From Trissonchulus latispiculum (Eukaryota > Nematoda > Enoplea > Enoplida > Ironidae): a DNA stretch of 64,000 nt. Of this stretch, positions 34,749 to 46,149 are shown one piece after another. Each line of letters begins with the position of its first letter. Position 1 is the first letter of the stretch. Location of the stretch: the NCBI GenBank assembly GCA_030248195.1, contig JASAND010006560.1:1-64000 (forward strand). The letters run 5' to 3'. The translations under genes and the position numbers were made by a program. A model generated the notes under the pieces. It was not told where the DNA came from and did not search any database. It saw nothing but the letters and a program-made list of their open reading frames with translations.

Positions 34749-36792
34749 CTGGGCGATTCTGACCTCTCAACAATAAAAATATAAAACAATTTTTCAGTTT
34801 GTAACTAAAATGTTCTAATTAAACATGTCTTGTAAAATAATTTAATGATAATGATAATAATGAACTTAAATAATTCATGAAACGTTGAACTTTAAATTTT
34901 ATTAAAATTGAAGATTTCAAAATTCCAGACTTTAAGTAGTTTTCTTTGTGGTTATAAATGAATCAAAAATATCTTTCTTTCAAATCTATCTCAATCTTAT
35001 CAATGAAAACATTTTCAAAAAAGACTTCCTTCAAACAAAATTCAGATGGAAATTTTAGGAAACTTCTTCTAAAAACTCAGATTTTTGGAAATCACAAAAT
35101 CTTGCCTTTTTCTCGTTAGGTTCCACATCGATTTTTTCCGAAATTTTCAAATTTCAAATTTTAATACAGATGACCCCAGATTAACAATTTACCCCCAATG
35201 GAATTGGAGAGAAATAGTTAGAGATCCAAAATTTAGGAATAAATTTAATTAACTGCTTTCTAATATTCGAAAGCTAATTTTGCAGTGAATCTAATTTTAA
35301 AACCTCTAAATAAAATTAAAGATTAGAAACATCAGTCAATACGGTTTCTTTCTGAAAACCAATTATTCTGATTCAATACTCAAATCAATCAATATTAAAT
35401 AAGTCAGGTTTTTCATTTAATTATGTTAGAAAAATTTTTAATGTATACCACACATTTTTTCTGAAATTTTTCAAATTACAGCTGTCAGAGCCAGACAGTG
35501 CAATTGGAACTAAAATTTCCAAGAAATATAAATAACTACATCAGAGCTGTAATCTCTGCTGGCTAGGTTTCACTCCTCCATAAAGCAGTACTTGAAATTC
35601 TGTGCTAATGAAGAAGTTTCTCTCCGTTTTAAGGAAATGCAGCATAGACAATAGACTGACACATTTTGCTTGCATGCAACGCATTATTGTGCAAGAAACC
35701 AAGCAGTGCTGCTGAAAACTGGTGTCATTGGCCTATTTTGTTCGGAAGTATAGAACTGTGCAGGTGTCCCCGGACATTGAAGCACCTTTCTAGCTTTTCT
35801 CTATAGTGAGATGCAGCTGATTTTCTTATTTTGACGTTGAAAACTTGTCATTTTTGCAGAAATCAAATAATTCGCCATTGCTTGAGCTACGCAAGCCGTA
35901 AAATTAAACTAAGGGTGTCAATTTGAAGGTTTCGTCGAGGCCGATTATTCGTGGCTTTGTAACCTTCTAAATGCTATCCCGTACGCTGCTATCATAACAA
36001 ATGTAGTTTTTGCAAAAACATAACCAAATTTTTTTCCAGCAAATGTGGAGTATTTACTATGCAAGCTAGAGGGTTGCCACTTACTGGACGTGTTTTACAC
36101 AAAAATACCCAGGAACCCTTTTTAGTTGCCCCGATTGCTGCTTTCTAGCTAAAGTGGTCGCTTGCGAAAGTTGTGAAAAGTTGACAAAATCCAGGTTGCG
36201 CATATATTTTACATTTTAGCTAATTTCTTTATAACAAAGTGCGGTTTATAATAATTAAAACAGGGCCCCCAGCTGTTTGATAGTGGAATCGAATAAGTGG
36301 CCGGCGCCTCACGAAAAACTTTACTTTTGTCCGCAAAAAATCTGGAAAATTAAATTACTTCGAAATGCAGTAAAATAATTTCCGAGAACTAGAGTTAGGT
36401 TCACTGTATTCATTAGAAAGAGAAAATGTTAAACTCCATTTCGATATAAAAATGGCTTCTTAACTCCAAGGAATGAATGAGTAATAAGGGTTCAAAGTTG
36501 ATGTCTTCAAAAGGAATCACCACCTTAAAGCAAAAGGGATTAAAATGTTATAGAAATAGAAAACAGCTTACTTCGTGTAATCGATTCCTAAAACACATAC
36601 TAACACAAAATTAGCAGAGACTATAGATAGGCTTTAATAAAATGTGCTTTAATTTTTCGCGTGATCTTGTATATACATCATGAATCTAAGTTTTCTTAGG
36701 ACAGTTAAAACTATTAATTTAATCAATCATACGCAACTAAGGTCTTTTTCTGTTCCCCACACTGTAACAATCTTGTTTTGAGTTCATGGCAG

Positions 36793-37146
36793 AATTGGCG
36801 AATGGGATTTTTTCGCGAGGTCGTCCCATCCCATCCCACTTGAAAAATTTTTTCCATCCCATCCCATTTATGAATTTACGACAAAATTTAAATTGTCATT
36901 TAAAGCACTTGTCTAACTAGCGGCTAGTCTATAGTCAATCCGATACCAAAATCTTGGTTCGACCAAACACAGCACAATAATGTTGATGCATCTGCTAATT
37001 TTTATACCTTTGAAACAATTATCAAAATTCAAAATCCAATATTTAGGTATTCCACTGTCAAAGCGGGTTTAGTCCCATGAAATCCCACCATCCCATATGG
37101 GACGAGATCTTTGAATCCCATCCCATCCCGTCCCATTCGTCAATAC
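36793..37146. mobile_element. MITE with CCCATCCC repeats
   Basis: Tips ATTGGCGAATGGGAT and rc ATTGACGAATGGGAC. Near both ends are runs of the CCCATCCCATCC type. About 350 bp and non-coding. Confidence 0.6.
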
Positions 37147-37593
37147 TAGTTCACGGGGAGGCTTCACACAGTCGGCTCTTGTAGTTGCGAGATATCAAGA
37201 GTGTGTGTCCAAAAGGGGTCCTCTTTGTCTTTGTTCGTCTCCCAAGTAAGGGGCACATATGCTTTGATCACTTAGATGGCTCTATAGCAGCAAAATTTGT
37301 AAATTTTTTAAAATCAGGAAAATTCCTTCCCGATCGATCACAAGACTAGCGTTTTTTGTGATCAGAGCAGAATCCTCGGATTTGTAGGGAAACGGTTTTG
37401 CTCATGACATGTAGTTTATCCCTTTTTCTTTAGGGGAAAACGAAAGAGTAAATAACAGCTGAAATTCCCCTTTGATCTTCTTAGGAAGAAAGTAACACGT
37501 GGGCCAATCAAGAAATTTAACCGAAATTAAGTACTAAACATTTTAAACCCTATTAGTTGGTTCAGTAAACTGTACCTTTACGAGAACTAAAGG

Positions 37594-37746
37594 CCTTTTC
37601 GCGCGGCGAGTTAAACGAGTTTAACTCAAACCTTTTCGCGCACAGGCTTAAAAGAATTAAATAGTTCATTTTAACTCACCTGCAGGGTTAAAAGTGTTAA
37701 AATATGTATGTTAACTCTACTCTTTTAACTCGCTTGCAAAAAGGCT
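37594..37746. mobile_element. Small MITE with GAGTTAAA words
   Basis: Tips GCCTTTTCGCGCGGCGAG and rc GCCTTTTTGCAAGCGAG, with several AGTTAAA/TTTAACT repeats. It lies 16 bases downstream of the signal-peptide exon at 37762-37815. Confidence 0.55.
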
Positions 37747-37761
37747 CTAAGATTAACTTAC

Positions 37762-37815
37762 AGCTAACGTGACAAATATACAGAAAAACGTCAAAATCGT
37801 AATCGCGTTCCTCAT
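37762..37815 (-). CDS. Isolated signal-peptide first exon
   Basis: ATG opens 18 codons (MRNAITILTFFCIFVTLA), then a strong GTAAGT donor in phase 0. Length, phase and hydrophobic make-up are like the first exons of gene copies A-C, although the sequence differs. No matching second exon was found downstream on the minus strand (towards 36.5 kb), where transposons lie. It may be the first exon of a gene split by these insertions, or an orphan. Confidence 0.4.
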
Positions 37816-39060
37816 TGTGCAAAGCTTTGATCTTTGATGACATCGGCAATTTTCTGTCAGTGTTATACCCCCTGTAGCATCTGTTAGGTAATCCGATTTT
37901 GCGGCGTGAAAACAAAATCCTATCTTGTTATGTAACACTCAGGTTAAATTTCAGTGTAGGATTAAAGGATTGGTTTTCTGAAACACTTTAGTTGATACAC
38001 AGAATTACAGCATTATTCACAAGAGTTTGTAGTTTTATTACTACAAAATAGAGCACATGTCCTCTGTGCTTCATAATTATTTACTAAACGATCCGACTAT
38101 CTATCTGCGATCTACTAACCGTAGGAAGAATACAAGAAAAAAGCAAGACAATTTTATTTACTTGTTACGACTTGCTACAAATGACAGCAGAAACAGCATT
38201 ACTTTATATATATGAGTGCATAATTGCACTATCTATTAGAAGAAGAGTAAGCCACTGGAGGGTTTATATTCACTGCATTGCGTTACGGTGCTCCGACCAC
38301 AATGCGCGTTACCACAGTAATGTTTCCCCGTTGCCCGCTTTGGGAAAGGGGGTCGCCAAAAAGACGTCAAAAAGTGGGGAATTATCAACAGCCAATCAAG
38401 TTGCAGAAACCTCTCCTTTTGGGATTTTGAAAAGGACTACGCCAGCTCCAGCTTATTTCCAAAAGGGTCCGAGTTTGTGGGGAGGCTCGCTGAAAGTGGT
38501 CACCGTTTGGGAGGGGGTCACCAACAGCCAATCAGAGCGAGCCAAACTTAATCTTTTGGAGACGGCCCCCCAGAAACGGGGTTCTACTTTTTTAGCACCC
38601 ACCCAGACGAGAACCACCCTCTCCCTCCCACCAAACGGACGAAGTATATGCTCTGTTGATCTGACTAGTGGCGACCGGAGTTGTATTTATGCATACTGCA
38701 TACTGCACCTCCCAGGCTTCTCCATCACAAACATTTGAAATTTCAAAAAATTGAACTGTTCAAAATCTTTTTGATAATCTCTTTTTCAGCCACAACTATA
38801 TAACTGTATTCTGTCGTGCAGACAATTTCTTCCTGCTTCGACCACACTGAAAGCTCATTAGCATACAGTCTTGAGTGTGATACAGCTTTTGTCACTAAAC
38901 TGGTTTAAAGACTACAAGCTCTATATGAGGTATATGACAAGCATTACTGTGCAATATGGTAAGCTGAAACTGTTACAAAACTGTTACGCTTCCACCAAAT
39001 GCGTGGGGATCGGCAAGATCTAGGGACTGAGTGCTACTGAAACTGAGTTTAGGAGAAAGA
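37816..39060. other. Non-coding stretch with a repeat-derived open frame
   Basis: Contains 'caacagccaatca' twice (38389, 38522) and GC-richer patches, suggesting an old dispersed repeat at ~38290-38680. A 188-codon plus-strand frame spans it but shows no protein-like pattern. Confidence 0.4.
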
Positions 39061-39109
39061 CAGGAAAGTATTGAAGCTGAACATTAATCAGAATTGAAAG
39101 TAAAGAATT

Positions 39110-39183
39110 GACCCAGCCGGGGATCGAACCACGACCCGTCTGCTTTGCAGACAAACTTGCTAACCACTACACCACAGGACCGC
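39110..39183 (-). repeat. tRNA-derived SINE head (tRNA-Cys-like)
   Basis: The minus strand gives GGTCCTGTGGTGTAGTGGTT and later GTGGTTCGATCCCCGG, close to RNA polymerase III A and B boxes. CTGCAAA between them could be a Cys anticodon loop. The ends do not form an acceptor stem, so this is not a working tRNA. Related heads lie at 44390-44450, 44630-44700 and 63180-63240. Confidence 0.55.
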
Positions 39184-39475
39184 CAGATGAACTTTTTCAG
39201 TCGACTTATCACCCAGTTTTCTAGCCTGCTTTCCCGGACAAAACTATTTCCACTTCCAGACTAGCCAGCCCAGTTTCTTGTCTCCGGAACTAAGCCGATA
39301 AAAGCTGGGGGAAAATAAAAGGACTAAGTCAGCCGTGAAAAACACTGGTTTCCTAACAAAAGGCTCATATCGCTTTGTGAGGGGGATTTTGTTAAAATGG
39401 GTTCCGCTTTAGGGGTCCTGATCTAATCGTTTTCAGGATTATAGCCTTGATTTTCCGTGACCACCTGGTAAAAGC

Positions 39476-39769
39476 TTAAATCAAGCTTTCCCCAGTACAA
39501 GTACAACCCTTGTATAAATTCACAGTAGCCTGAAATTGCAAGGAACCGGTTTGTGTCATTACTCTTCCTATTATAAACTCTTGCTGCCAGTTTGGCCAAG
39601 TTGTGCAAAGTTTCCATTTATAGTCACAGTTTATGGTTGAACAAAAATGTGCTATTTTCACAATTTCAATTTTTGAAAGATTTTCCACAGAAACATCAAA
39701 ATAAACAGAGTTTCCCATAAACTTAACATCATGCTCAGTAAAGTGGTCATTATTTCCGTTCGTTTCTCT
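39476..39769 (-). CDS. Terminal exon of an unknown protein
   Basis: Starts after a good acceptor (CACCATCCTAG) in phase 0 and runs 97 codons to TAA. The sequence looks protein-like: a beta-rich part (GNSVYFDVSVENLSKIEIVK) and spaced cysteines (HFCSTINC, WKLCTTW, GCTCTG). This suggests an extracellular domain, but no family is recognised. An upstream exon could be the short TGGGATTATA... segment ending at 39805, but this is not certain. Confidence 0.4.
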   Translation of the reverse strand, partial: RETNGNNDHFTEHDVKFMGNSVYFDVSVENLSKIEIVKIAHFCSTINCDYKWKLCTTWPNWQQEFIIGRVMTQTGSLQFQATVNLYKGCTCTGESLI

Positions 39770-39805
39770 CTAGGATGGTGAAATTCTAGATTGTTTGATT
39801 CTGAA

Positions 39806-42686
39806 CAACTACCATGATAAGACGTAGAGGTTATATAATCCCACTGGGGACCGCCCACGCACATGTAAAGATAAAGCTAGTTACTTTAATTTAATGACCA
39901 CATGGCATTCGAATCAAAAATTAATTTTCATTTTTCAGCTTCTGTCATCATGCAGACAACTTTTATTGTCTAGGCCATTCACATAAATAATTTCTGTGGG
40001 AAAACCCATTTTCCACCCCCCCCCCTTTGCTTAAACTTAAGTTATGCAAGTTTTGTTTACCTTAAATGACCATCACTTTCAGGCAAAGCGGGGGCTCAAT
40101 AGACAGACCTAAAATAACGAAAAATTAAGCTTTTCGTACAACCTAATTCAGTTACGTTTCAGCCAATTTTCCAAACATTAAAGTCTTCATAAATCACAAA
40201 AATTTGTTTTCAATTCAACCACTGGGCCCCCCTTTTCACATTTATCTTTCCTTGGGGGGGACTAGGCTAGCTTCCTTCTTAGCTTATTTGGTTTAGGTCC
40301 GGCCGAACCAGACTAAGCCAGAAATAAGGAGAGATATAATTATCGTTTGATAATGGCATTTGCATAAGCTCAGAGGCTAAGACTGAAGTCTGCCGGTTGC
40401 CCAGGAAAGTAATAAAGGTCTGGGGGTAATTGAATTTGGCTCTCTGGCCTAAAATTGGCAGGCTTAGGACACACCCAGAGCCGAGCCGGACCTTAAACCT
40501 AAAACCTAAAACCTTAGACCTTAAAACTGGGGGGGTTTCCCTTTCGGTAGGTTCTCTCACTAGTGTTTCCTAGGTCTTAAAATAAGGATGTTCTGAAAGT
40601 TTGGAGTCTATTTTCCGTTGGGACTTTTAGGAACAAGATCCGACTTAAAGTTTGGAGAAGTTTTTTGATGAAATGTTGGTATAAGCTGACTTCAGATAGT
40701 TTTTTCCTCATTTTTTCGTCATTTTTTCTAGCTCACACACACTGCGGTTGGTATATATTATGTCAGCTCATTTTGGTGATGACGGGGAAACATTTTTGAG
40801 GAAAATTAGAAAATTCCTGGACTTTCATCCAGTTTTTACTACGGTTGGATTGAAACTGGTGAAAAATGAACACATTAATTTTTACGACACTTTGGTGTGC
40901 CCCTGAAAATCCCTCTCAAAAGTTTGCGTCAAATGTCAGCAACTTTTTTCTGGAATTTTATAGCGAAAAACCGTGAATGATAAAAGGATTAAATATTATT
41001 TAATTTTGAGGTTTGGCTCACCAGATGTCATTTAAACGAAAATTGTGGGGGGGGGGGAAATGAGGGGGGGGGGAAATGAGGGGGGGGGCTGGAAATTTCC
41101 CAATGTTCATTTGTTTGCTAATTTTATGTGCTTTTTCCAGCACACAAAGCCATATGTTTGGTCGAAAATGGGTTTTTATAAAACTTTTTTCTATTCTGGT
41201 ATCAACCGCTGGTTAGCTCTAAGCTAGCCACATTTGAATGGTACTTAATACCACAGAAATGATATTTTGAAATGGCAACAGCTTAGGCTGGGAGAAAATG
41301 TTACTCAACAAAATTAGGTTTTTCCTATGACGGTGCCTTATAAAATTGAAAATTCTCCACCTATGATATGTAAGACTTAACTTTCACACGGCGCGTTTTT
41401 ATGGCTACACGATGCAACTTTCTGCTACATTTTCTTAATAAGACTAAATAATACTCAGTTCACTTTCGTGTAACTATATATGTAGCACATTTTTCGCAAA
41501 GATAATAATTCCTGTGAAAGATTATTCCGAGATTTAACTATTTTAGCTTCAAATACGATTCTTTCGTTGAAAGCTTATGAAAATCAAAACGGACTATCAT
41601 TACAGCCATTAAACAAGTTGATTAACTTTAGCTTATTGTTACAATCTTGAATACCTAGAGTATAGTTTTTACACCGTAGAGGATCTGGATTTGCTACTTT
41701 GCAACGTTAAATATTTGTTGACATTAGATACAATAAAATGTGAAAGCTTTAGCTTAAGATATTAATTTCAACAATATTAAGCTTAGCCAGTCTTTAAAGT
41801 TTCAACTTTCCTTTTTTCTATCCAAATATGAGCAAAATTTCTGTATTTTTCACTTCTAACTTCTATTCCAACTCCATTCATACTTTCCGTACATTCATGC
41901 AATTTACGACTGGCAATTTCACAAAAATTTTATTAATAGTAGAAACTAGAAAGCCGCCCGCCTCAGATTACAACAATTTGTGTGCAACAATCACATGTGA
42001 AAATTACATATCATTTACAAGGACAAATTGTCCAAATTTATGAGCCAAAATGTAGGATTGTTTGTCAAATATTAACGGATGACCTGTAGAATTTGATAGA
42101 AGATTTTTGTAAAATGGAATTTTGTATAAGTTAACATATTGTTAAATCTGATAAGCGAATCATAATAGTACTACATGCTTAGCACACTTCCAAACTTAAC
42201 CTTTTGTAGGCAAAATTATGCCAACCTTTACAAGTACTATTACAGAACTTTTGAGAGCCTTTAAAACAAATATAGGGTGCCAGCATTTTAGTTTTTCAAT
42301 TTTTCACTAGTTTGCTACTCATTTTATTTGACGTTCTAGAAACCTGGAATTTGAAACCAACCTTAAAGATCATAACATTTGAGTATCTATATTTTAAGTA
42401 TTTAGTCCTTAACTTTTTTCCACAACATTTCTGTCACACATTACCCTGCTGTTGTAAAGCTTAGAGACTTATTACAAAAGTCGGCACCCATTTCATCTTG
42501 CTTTTATTTCAGTGTCAACTTTACTCTGTTCCAGTCGTTAATCAAATCTCCCGTCTTGCTGAATTTCTCTGAAAGTTTTATATCTGGCGGTTGAGCACAT
42601 TATTTCTGAACCTCTTGGAAAAGTTCGACCTCCCAATCCATCACTGAGTCCTAAACCATCTGGAAAGGCACCCCATTTTCCGGGAA
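39806..42686. other. Long non-coding stretch
   Basis: No supported exon. Contains G/C homopolymer runs at 40015-40025 and 41045-41088 (three near-identical runs of G with AAATGAGG), and CCTAAAACC repeats at 40495-40525. The short frames seen here lack splice support. Confidence 0.45.
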
Positions 42687-45584
42687 ATGAACGTTGAACC
42701 AGAGCGTTTCTTCAAGCAACAGGGCCGATCGCCCAAAAGACGGTAAGATGCAGACATGTGCAGGAGGGGAAGTTTTTGGGGGGGGGGGGGTGAACCAGCC
42801 TACGGCCGCCAAAAAACCCCGATTTTCCCCTGCTTCAGGGACAAGGGGTGCCTGTGCTCATTTCGATATCTCAGCCGTAGAGCCAGGAGTGTCACCTCAA
42901 ATGATGACTGCAAACGTGGAAGGGGGCCGGCTCTGTGCGCCCATTGCGGAGCTCTGACTCTGGCTGAACTATGCGAATGTTCCCTTTTGGGAGCCACCAA
43001 AACATAGCCCTTTTGTGGAAGACAGTTTGCTGTCAAACCCAATGTAGAAGAACCTTTGAAGAGATGTGACTGTGATGTGATGTGATGTGATTTAACAAAG
43101 TGCTAGTTTCAGTTAATTATTTAGGGTCTGTTGCTGTTGATGATGTGGTTGATAATATCAATATACAATTTACAATTGGTTTTCTTAGATCAAAATTACA
43201 AATGAGTCAGACATGACTCGTGTCAGAGTTTGAGTTTGACTAAACATTTCTGCAGATCTGGACCACAACCCTTTACGACCCTTTCAAAACTAGAACTGAT
43301 GATAAAACTCAGTTCTACATAAGGGACTGTAGCGACAAAACAGTTTAGCGATTTTCCGTCCTGTCTTAACAGGGATATCCAGACACAATTCGTAATATTT
43401 CGTGTTTCAGGGTGAACAATTCGTTTGGAGAAAATCACGACATTTTCCTGCGAAACGACAATCAGGATTCACCGTCCCGCAGAATTCGAGATCACATGAA
43501 GTCAGACATTTTCGCTGCCGAAAGACTTGGAGGGGCGCCACAGCCTCAGGTTAGACATCGAAATCCAAGTTTTGAAATTAATCTTGAATAAAATTAATAC
43601 TAACGTTAATTACTGATAAAATTAATATTTCCTGAGCAATTTGTAGGCTTCACAAATGGTCATTAAATTCTCTACACACATTTTTATTCTGAGTCTCTGT
43701 CAAGGCGAGAGAATAGCAACAGTATGAATGACCCTTAAAAGATTCAAAAAATGCGTGCTGTAAAAAAACGCAGACAGTTGTTGCGGATGTTAGATGGAAG
43801 CCTCCCTCAAGCCTTGGACGCCGCAAAACTCACCCTAGCGCTGAAACTTGGTGTGACATGCTTTCTGACTACTGACTCAAATATCGCAAGCAAAATGCCT
43901 CCATTTCTCGAAATTCTATTTCTAATTTTTCCAATTCTAAATTTCATTTCATTGTAATTTTCATTCCAATTGATCGATTCGTGAATTTTATTTGCTTCAG
44001 ATGATTGTGATGTCACCGAAACGCTGTGAAGACACCAAACACCGACTGTTTGGCGGCCCTGAAGATTCACCGCGTCGATGCAAAGTCACGGACACGGTCA
44101 AGTCTTCGGTTTTTTCGCATCTCTCGGATGGTGAAAATGACTCGCCTAAGAGAGGTTTGGGAATGGCTTGTTTTTTTAAAAAGTAGCAGCAACTAATTGG
44201 AGTTCAGCTCGAAGCTTTTGGGCAAAGCTGTAGCGCTACTACCAGGGATTGGTAGACAAAGAGGACCGAGGGTTTAGTCCAAGACGGGAAGCGTCAGGAA
44301 CCGTGTACCCTTGAAGTCAGGATCTGGGAGAGAGGGGAAGAGGGAAGTTCAGCTTTTCAGTCTGGATTGAAGGTAATGAATTGGGGATGGAGCCACGGCC
44401 CTCCAGCACTGCAGTGAGACGTGTCACTACATCATCGACCCATCAGCAGAACGCACATATCAGGCATATCAATCTTTCCTATGACTGCTTCCCTTACAAA
44501 ACCATTTAATACTCATTTCATTAGCAAAAATGATGCAATGCAAGCATTAACTTGATGTAATTGTAAAAAGCACTTAAGTTGCCGCTGGTCCTACCTGACT
44601 TCATTCATGTAAGTGTAAAGATTGGGTTCAGCCGGGAATAGAACCAGTGACCTCCCGCCCTGCGGACAAAAATGCCGCCAACGCATCACGGAACCAGGAA
44701 GAGAATAAACAATAAACTCCAAATCTATACATCTCTGTGCTCTGTCCATGTAGCGTCTTCAAGAGCTAGTTTATAAGTGACTTTTGCTCAATTGTTAAAA
44801 TGACTCTGAACGGTTTTATCCCTAACGGTTTTGTTCGAATACAAAATTTGTTGAAAGGTTGACATTTACATAATAAATAAACTATTTTCATTGGTGCGGT
44901 CTAGACTAGCTGAAAGAGTGCTCGAGAATGGAGCAGCCAATTCGGGTACGAACCCCGCCCGTAGCACTTTTCTTGACATCGTTAAATCCTGATTTCAATC
45001 TTTCACACAGCTGAAGTTATACCCATACAGTGAGCCTCTGTTATAGCACAGTGGTTTCTTGATTTCAATCTTTCACACAGCTGAAGTTATACCCATATAG
45101 TGAGCCTCTGTGATAGCACAGTGGTTTCTTACTGTGCTATAAATAGAGGATCATGTCAAGTCTAGCGCTTGCAAAAATAAACTCTAGCACCCCATTTCAA
45201 ATCCCTTCCGAGAAATTTACCGAGACTGCCAAGGGGTGGCTTCCCGTCAAGTGGAGCTACCACAAAACCTCCATTAGGGTGGACGTAATGGACGTACTGA
45301 TAGCCTTGTAGAACACCTCGGGTAATTGCTATGGCAATTATTCAATGTCAGCATCCCCCTCCCTCAAAAATGCATACGTTCCAAGCTGGTACTACCTTTA
45401 ACCGGAGTACCGACCGGGGTGAGGTGGCTGTAGAAAAAACTGATTTAGTCCTTAAATTTTTGAATAATTAACAATAAACTGTTAATTTTTTGCAGTTATG
45501 GATGTGATTCAAAATGGTACAGAAACGACGAAAGGCCATGGTGAGGGAATTCTCGACAGCAACGAGAATCCGGAATATCACTAA
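42687..45584 (+). CDS. Jupiter/HN1 (JPT)-like small protein, complete gene
   Basis: Four exons in phase: 42687-42742, 43411-43549, 44001-44154 and 45496-45584; 145 aa. Acceptors are strong (TTTCGTGTTTCAG, TTTGCTTCAG, TTTTTTGCAG). The hydrophilic protein has a repeated unit: GRSPKRR; DSPSRRIRDHMKSDIFAAE; DSPRRCKVTDTVKSSVF; DSPKRG. Ser-Pro-basic motifs followed by K-S-D/S-I/V-F resemble the Jupiter microtubule-associated/HN1 family (human JPT1 is of similar size), which is cytoplasmic and disordered and linked to microtubules and growth control. The match rests on the repeat pattern only. Ser-Pro sites suggest regulation by proline-directed kinases. AATAAA follows at 45769. The start ATG gives the first exon and a good GTAAGA donor. 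Confidence 0.68.
44390..44970. repeat. Cluster of tRNA-like SINE heads
   Basis: Minus-strand tRNA-like heads at ~44390-44450 and 44630-44700 (ending TGGTTCTATTCCCGGCTG) lie in intron 3 of the JPT-like gene. A plus-strand tRNA-like sequence at 44897-44970 has TAGCTGAAAGAG and GGGTACGAACCCC boxes. Acceptor stems are not intact. Confidence 0.45.
44988..45130 (+). repeat. Two 71-bp tandem units
   Basis: 'gatttcaatctttcacacag' through 'atagcacagtggtttctt' is repeated with only two differences, followed by an inverted half (ACTGTGCTAT). Confidence 0.8.
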
Positions 45585-45939
45585 ACGGATTTGAACAGTG
45601 CAACGACTTTGATCTCTTCCGATTTTCGCCGGCCGCTTTATTTATTGCATTCTGCTTCAACTGTGAGAACTGACAAACACCATTAATATATATGAAACTG
45701 TGTTATTGAAATTTGCTGTAATAATCTGTTACCTACTGTATGCTTCCGCGTTCTTTGTCATCCTGTACAATAAACAGTACAAACGGTCAATGTTTTCTGG
45801 GCGGTTAGCTAATGTGAACTTCAAAATCTGATTCTGCTGAGTACACTTCCTAGACGCTTTGTTGGTGTAGACTCGCGCTTACATGCTTTTGTGTGCGTGA
45901 ACTCTCCGCAAGTAGGGTTGTGCAGTTAAGAAATTTCTC

Positions 45940-46145
45940 GGGCCGGGCTCGGGTTCGGGCCGAACTGTTTCTTCGGTTCGGGCTCGGTTCGGGCACGGGC
46001 CGGCCCGAGCCCGGCCCGAAGCCCGAGTCAAGGCCCGAGCGGCCCGAACCAATTCACGGTCCGACCAGCCCGAGCAGCCCGAGTGACCTAAACCCATTAC
46101 GGCCCGGTCAGCCCGAGCAGCCTGAGCGGCCCGAACCGATTCATG
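45940..46145. repeat. GC-rich GGCCCGAGC/GCTCGGGCC repeat
   Basis: Dense GGGCTCGGGTTCGGGCC-type words, first in one orientation and then the other, forming a hairpin-like block in AT-rich surroundings. Frames here give Arg/Pro/Glu-rich artefacts. Confidence 0.8.
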
Positions 46146-46149
46146 GACG

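Larger units (their letters stand above)
31478..36528. mobile_element. Outer TTAA-type element with long inverted arms and nested insertions
   Basis: The left tip is CGGTGATTCCTTTTGGGCAC (31481) and the right tip GGAATCACCACC|TTAA (36525-36528). Sequence 32000-32330 returns inverted at 35470-35790, e.g. 'agctctgatgtagttattta' and 'cactgactggctctg'. Inside lie a second element of the same family (32480-34232) and a Harbinger-like MITE (34433-34748). The left TTAA is decayed. Reading frames across it are short and give no transposase. Confidence 0.7.

Noticed and set aside
38172..38738. 188-codon plus-strand frame
   Set aside because: It spans repeat-like sequence, has no domain-like pattern, no conserved splice context and no relative in the window.
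39110..39183. Functional tRNA-Cys gene
   Set aside because: The A and B boxes are good, but the acceptor stem does not pair and the anticodon stem needs wobble pairs; a SINE head is more likely.
40279..40560. 93-codon minus-strand frame
   Set aside because: Built partly on CCTAAAACC repeats and homopolymer flanks, with no splice support.
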